Positions 5,586-6,221 of a stretch of 6,221 nucleotides of DNA are shown in pieces (positions within the stretch are counted from its first letter, which is position 1; each line of letters opens with the position of its first letter). The stretch is from Sodalis-like endosymbiont of Proechinophthirus fluctus (GTDB taxonomy: Bacteria; Pseudomonadota; Gammaproteobacteria; Enterobacterales; Enterobacteriaceae): assembly GCF_001602625.1 (NCBI RefSeq), contig NZ_LECR01000037.1, positions 371-6,591 on the forward strand, given 5' to 3'. Made by a program: the position numbers and the translations under genes. The notes beneath the pieces were generated by a model. The model saw nothing but the letters and a program-made list of their open reading frames with translations. It did not search any database and was not told the origin of the DNA.

Positions 5586-6221
5586 ATGACCAATGCAAAT
5601 CTTCCCATACTCAATCTTGATCTCGATATATTAAGAACGTTTGTTGCCGTCGCCGATCTTACTTAACACTTTTGCTGCAGCAGCGGCATCAATACACTTT
5701 TGCTGCAGCAGCGGCATCAATTTGCCGCACGCGGTCTGCGATTAGTCAGCAAGTGCAGCGATTAGAACATCTTGTGATGAAAGATCTTTTCGCTTATGTA
5801 ATAAGATCTTAACTGAATATAGCATTCAACTTCTTGGCTATGCCCGCAAGATTTTACTGTACACGGATAAAGCTCGCACTTCCCTTATGTTCAATAATAT
5901 CCAGGGTGTGCTAACCATAGTGTCGGCCGCGATGATACGGCCTACACTATCTTCCCTACCTGCTTAACCGCATTACCTGATTATCCCAAATACTGTCAGT
6001 GGATGTCTGTGTGAAACGCGGTCCGCAAATGGTGTAAATACTCAACAATGGCGAAGTGGATTTAGTCATCAGCACTCAGAGTGATCGTTACTCCTTCGCG
6101 CATTCTGTGGTGACGCTGCGCACCCCTCGTCGATGTTTTAGTATTGCGCGGCGGATTATCGCTTCACGCCCGGCGAGGTAGTCACGCTGGACGAGCCTAG
6201 CCAGTTTCGTACCCTGGCCGT
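5586..6221 (+). pseudogene. lrhA: Decayed lrhA (LysR-type regulator, HexA/PecT homologue), 5' part
   Basis: LrhA is a LysR-family regulator that represses flhDC (flagella), fimE and, indirectly, rpoS in E. coli. Its plant-pathogen homologues HexA and PecT control exoenzymes and motility. The ATG at 5586 gives [16 protein letters not shown], matching the E. coli N-terminus ([16 protein letters not shown]), but TAA follows at 5664. The cause is a 4-bp duplication (CTTACTTA) directly before a perfect 28-bp tandem duplication (5666-5721). [20 protein letters not shown] then recovers the helix-turn-helix, about 7 bp are missing after KDLFA, and [16 protein letters not shown] and NIQGVLTI continue in another frame. 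The effector-binding part shows DVCVKRGPQMV with TAA at 6035, then NNGEVDLVIST and SVVTLRT. Roughly the first two thirds of a 312-residue protein are present before the window ends. Confidence 0.93.
5666..5721. repeat. Perfect 28-bp tandem duplication inside lrhA remnant
   Basis: The 28 bases at 5666-5693, beginning ACACTTTTGCTGC, are repeated exactly at 5694-5721. The unit covers the NTFAAAA-coding stretch before the helix-turn-helix. Because 28 is not a multiple of three, it shifts the frame. The adjacent 4-bp duplication (CTTA twice, about 5659-5666) adds another shift. Identical copies indicate a recent event. Confidence 0.92.

Noticed and set aside
3707..5721. CRISPR-like direct repeats
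   Set aside because: The repeats are single adjacent duplications of different units inside coding remnants, with no spacers and no cas genes.
1..6221. Insertion sequence or prophage as cause of the decay
   Set aside because: No transposase, integrase or terminal inverted repeats were seen, and gene order is fully collinear with E. coli.
1..6221. A novel multi-gene defence or biosynthetic system
   Set aside because: Every gene-sized region matches a known enterobacterial gene or its remnant; nothing supports a new system here.

Overview
The window matches, gene for gene, the enterobacterial ackA–lrhA neighbourhood. In E. coli the order is lrhA, alaA, yfbR, yfbS, yfbT (hxpA), yfbU, yfbV, ackA, and here the same order appears in reverse. 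Only two genes are open: the 5' part of ackA at the left edge and a complete yfbR in the middle. The other six (yfbV, yfbU, hxpA, yfbS, alaA, lrhA) are still recognisable but carry many stops, frameshifts, duplications and deletions. Near-E. coli protein similarity, preserved order and heavy recent decay without gap closure suggest a young host-restricted relative of the Enterobacterales. A Sodalis-type insect endosymbiont (for example S. glossinidius) fits best. That assignment is inferred from remembered protein families, not from a search.

Layout. 1-485 (-): ackA, first 161 codons. 486-837: divergent ackA/yfbV intergenic region with a perfect 12-bp-arm dyad at 795-820. 838-1304 (+): yfbV pseudogene. 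1508-2003 (+): yfbU pseudogene. 2026-2325 (+): 5' half of hxpA, joined by a deletion to 2336-2863 (+), a yfbS remnant with two internal deletions. 2864-3463 (-): intact yfbR, convergent with the yfbS remnant. 3635-4640 (-): alaA pseudogene. 4641-5585: about 950 bp of AT-rich divergent alaA/lrhA control region with dyads and promoter-like sequences. 5586-6221 (+): lrhA pseudogene, running off the right edge.

Biology. The survivors are acetate kinase (acetyl-phosphate/ATP overflow metabolism) and the dNMP 5'-nucleotidase YfbR. The losses are the glutamate-pyruvate aminotransferase AlaA, the sugar-phosphate phosphatase HxpA, the YfbS transporter, the membrane protein YfbV, YfbU, and the motility/virulence regulator LrhA (HexA/PecT). 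Several lesions are short tandem duplications (4, 6, 16, 18 and 28 bp), which point to replication slippage in unselected DNA. I found no tRNA, rRNA, insertion sequence, CRISPR array or phage gene, and no evidence for a new multi-gene system. The points of interest are the mutational record and the dyads in the control regions.
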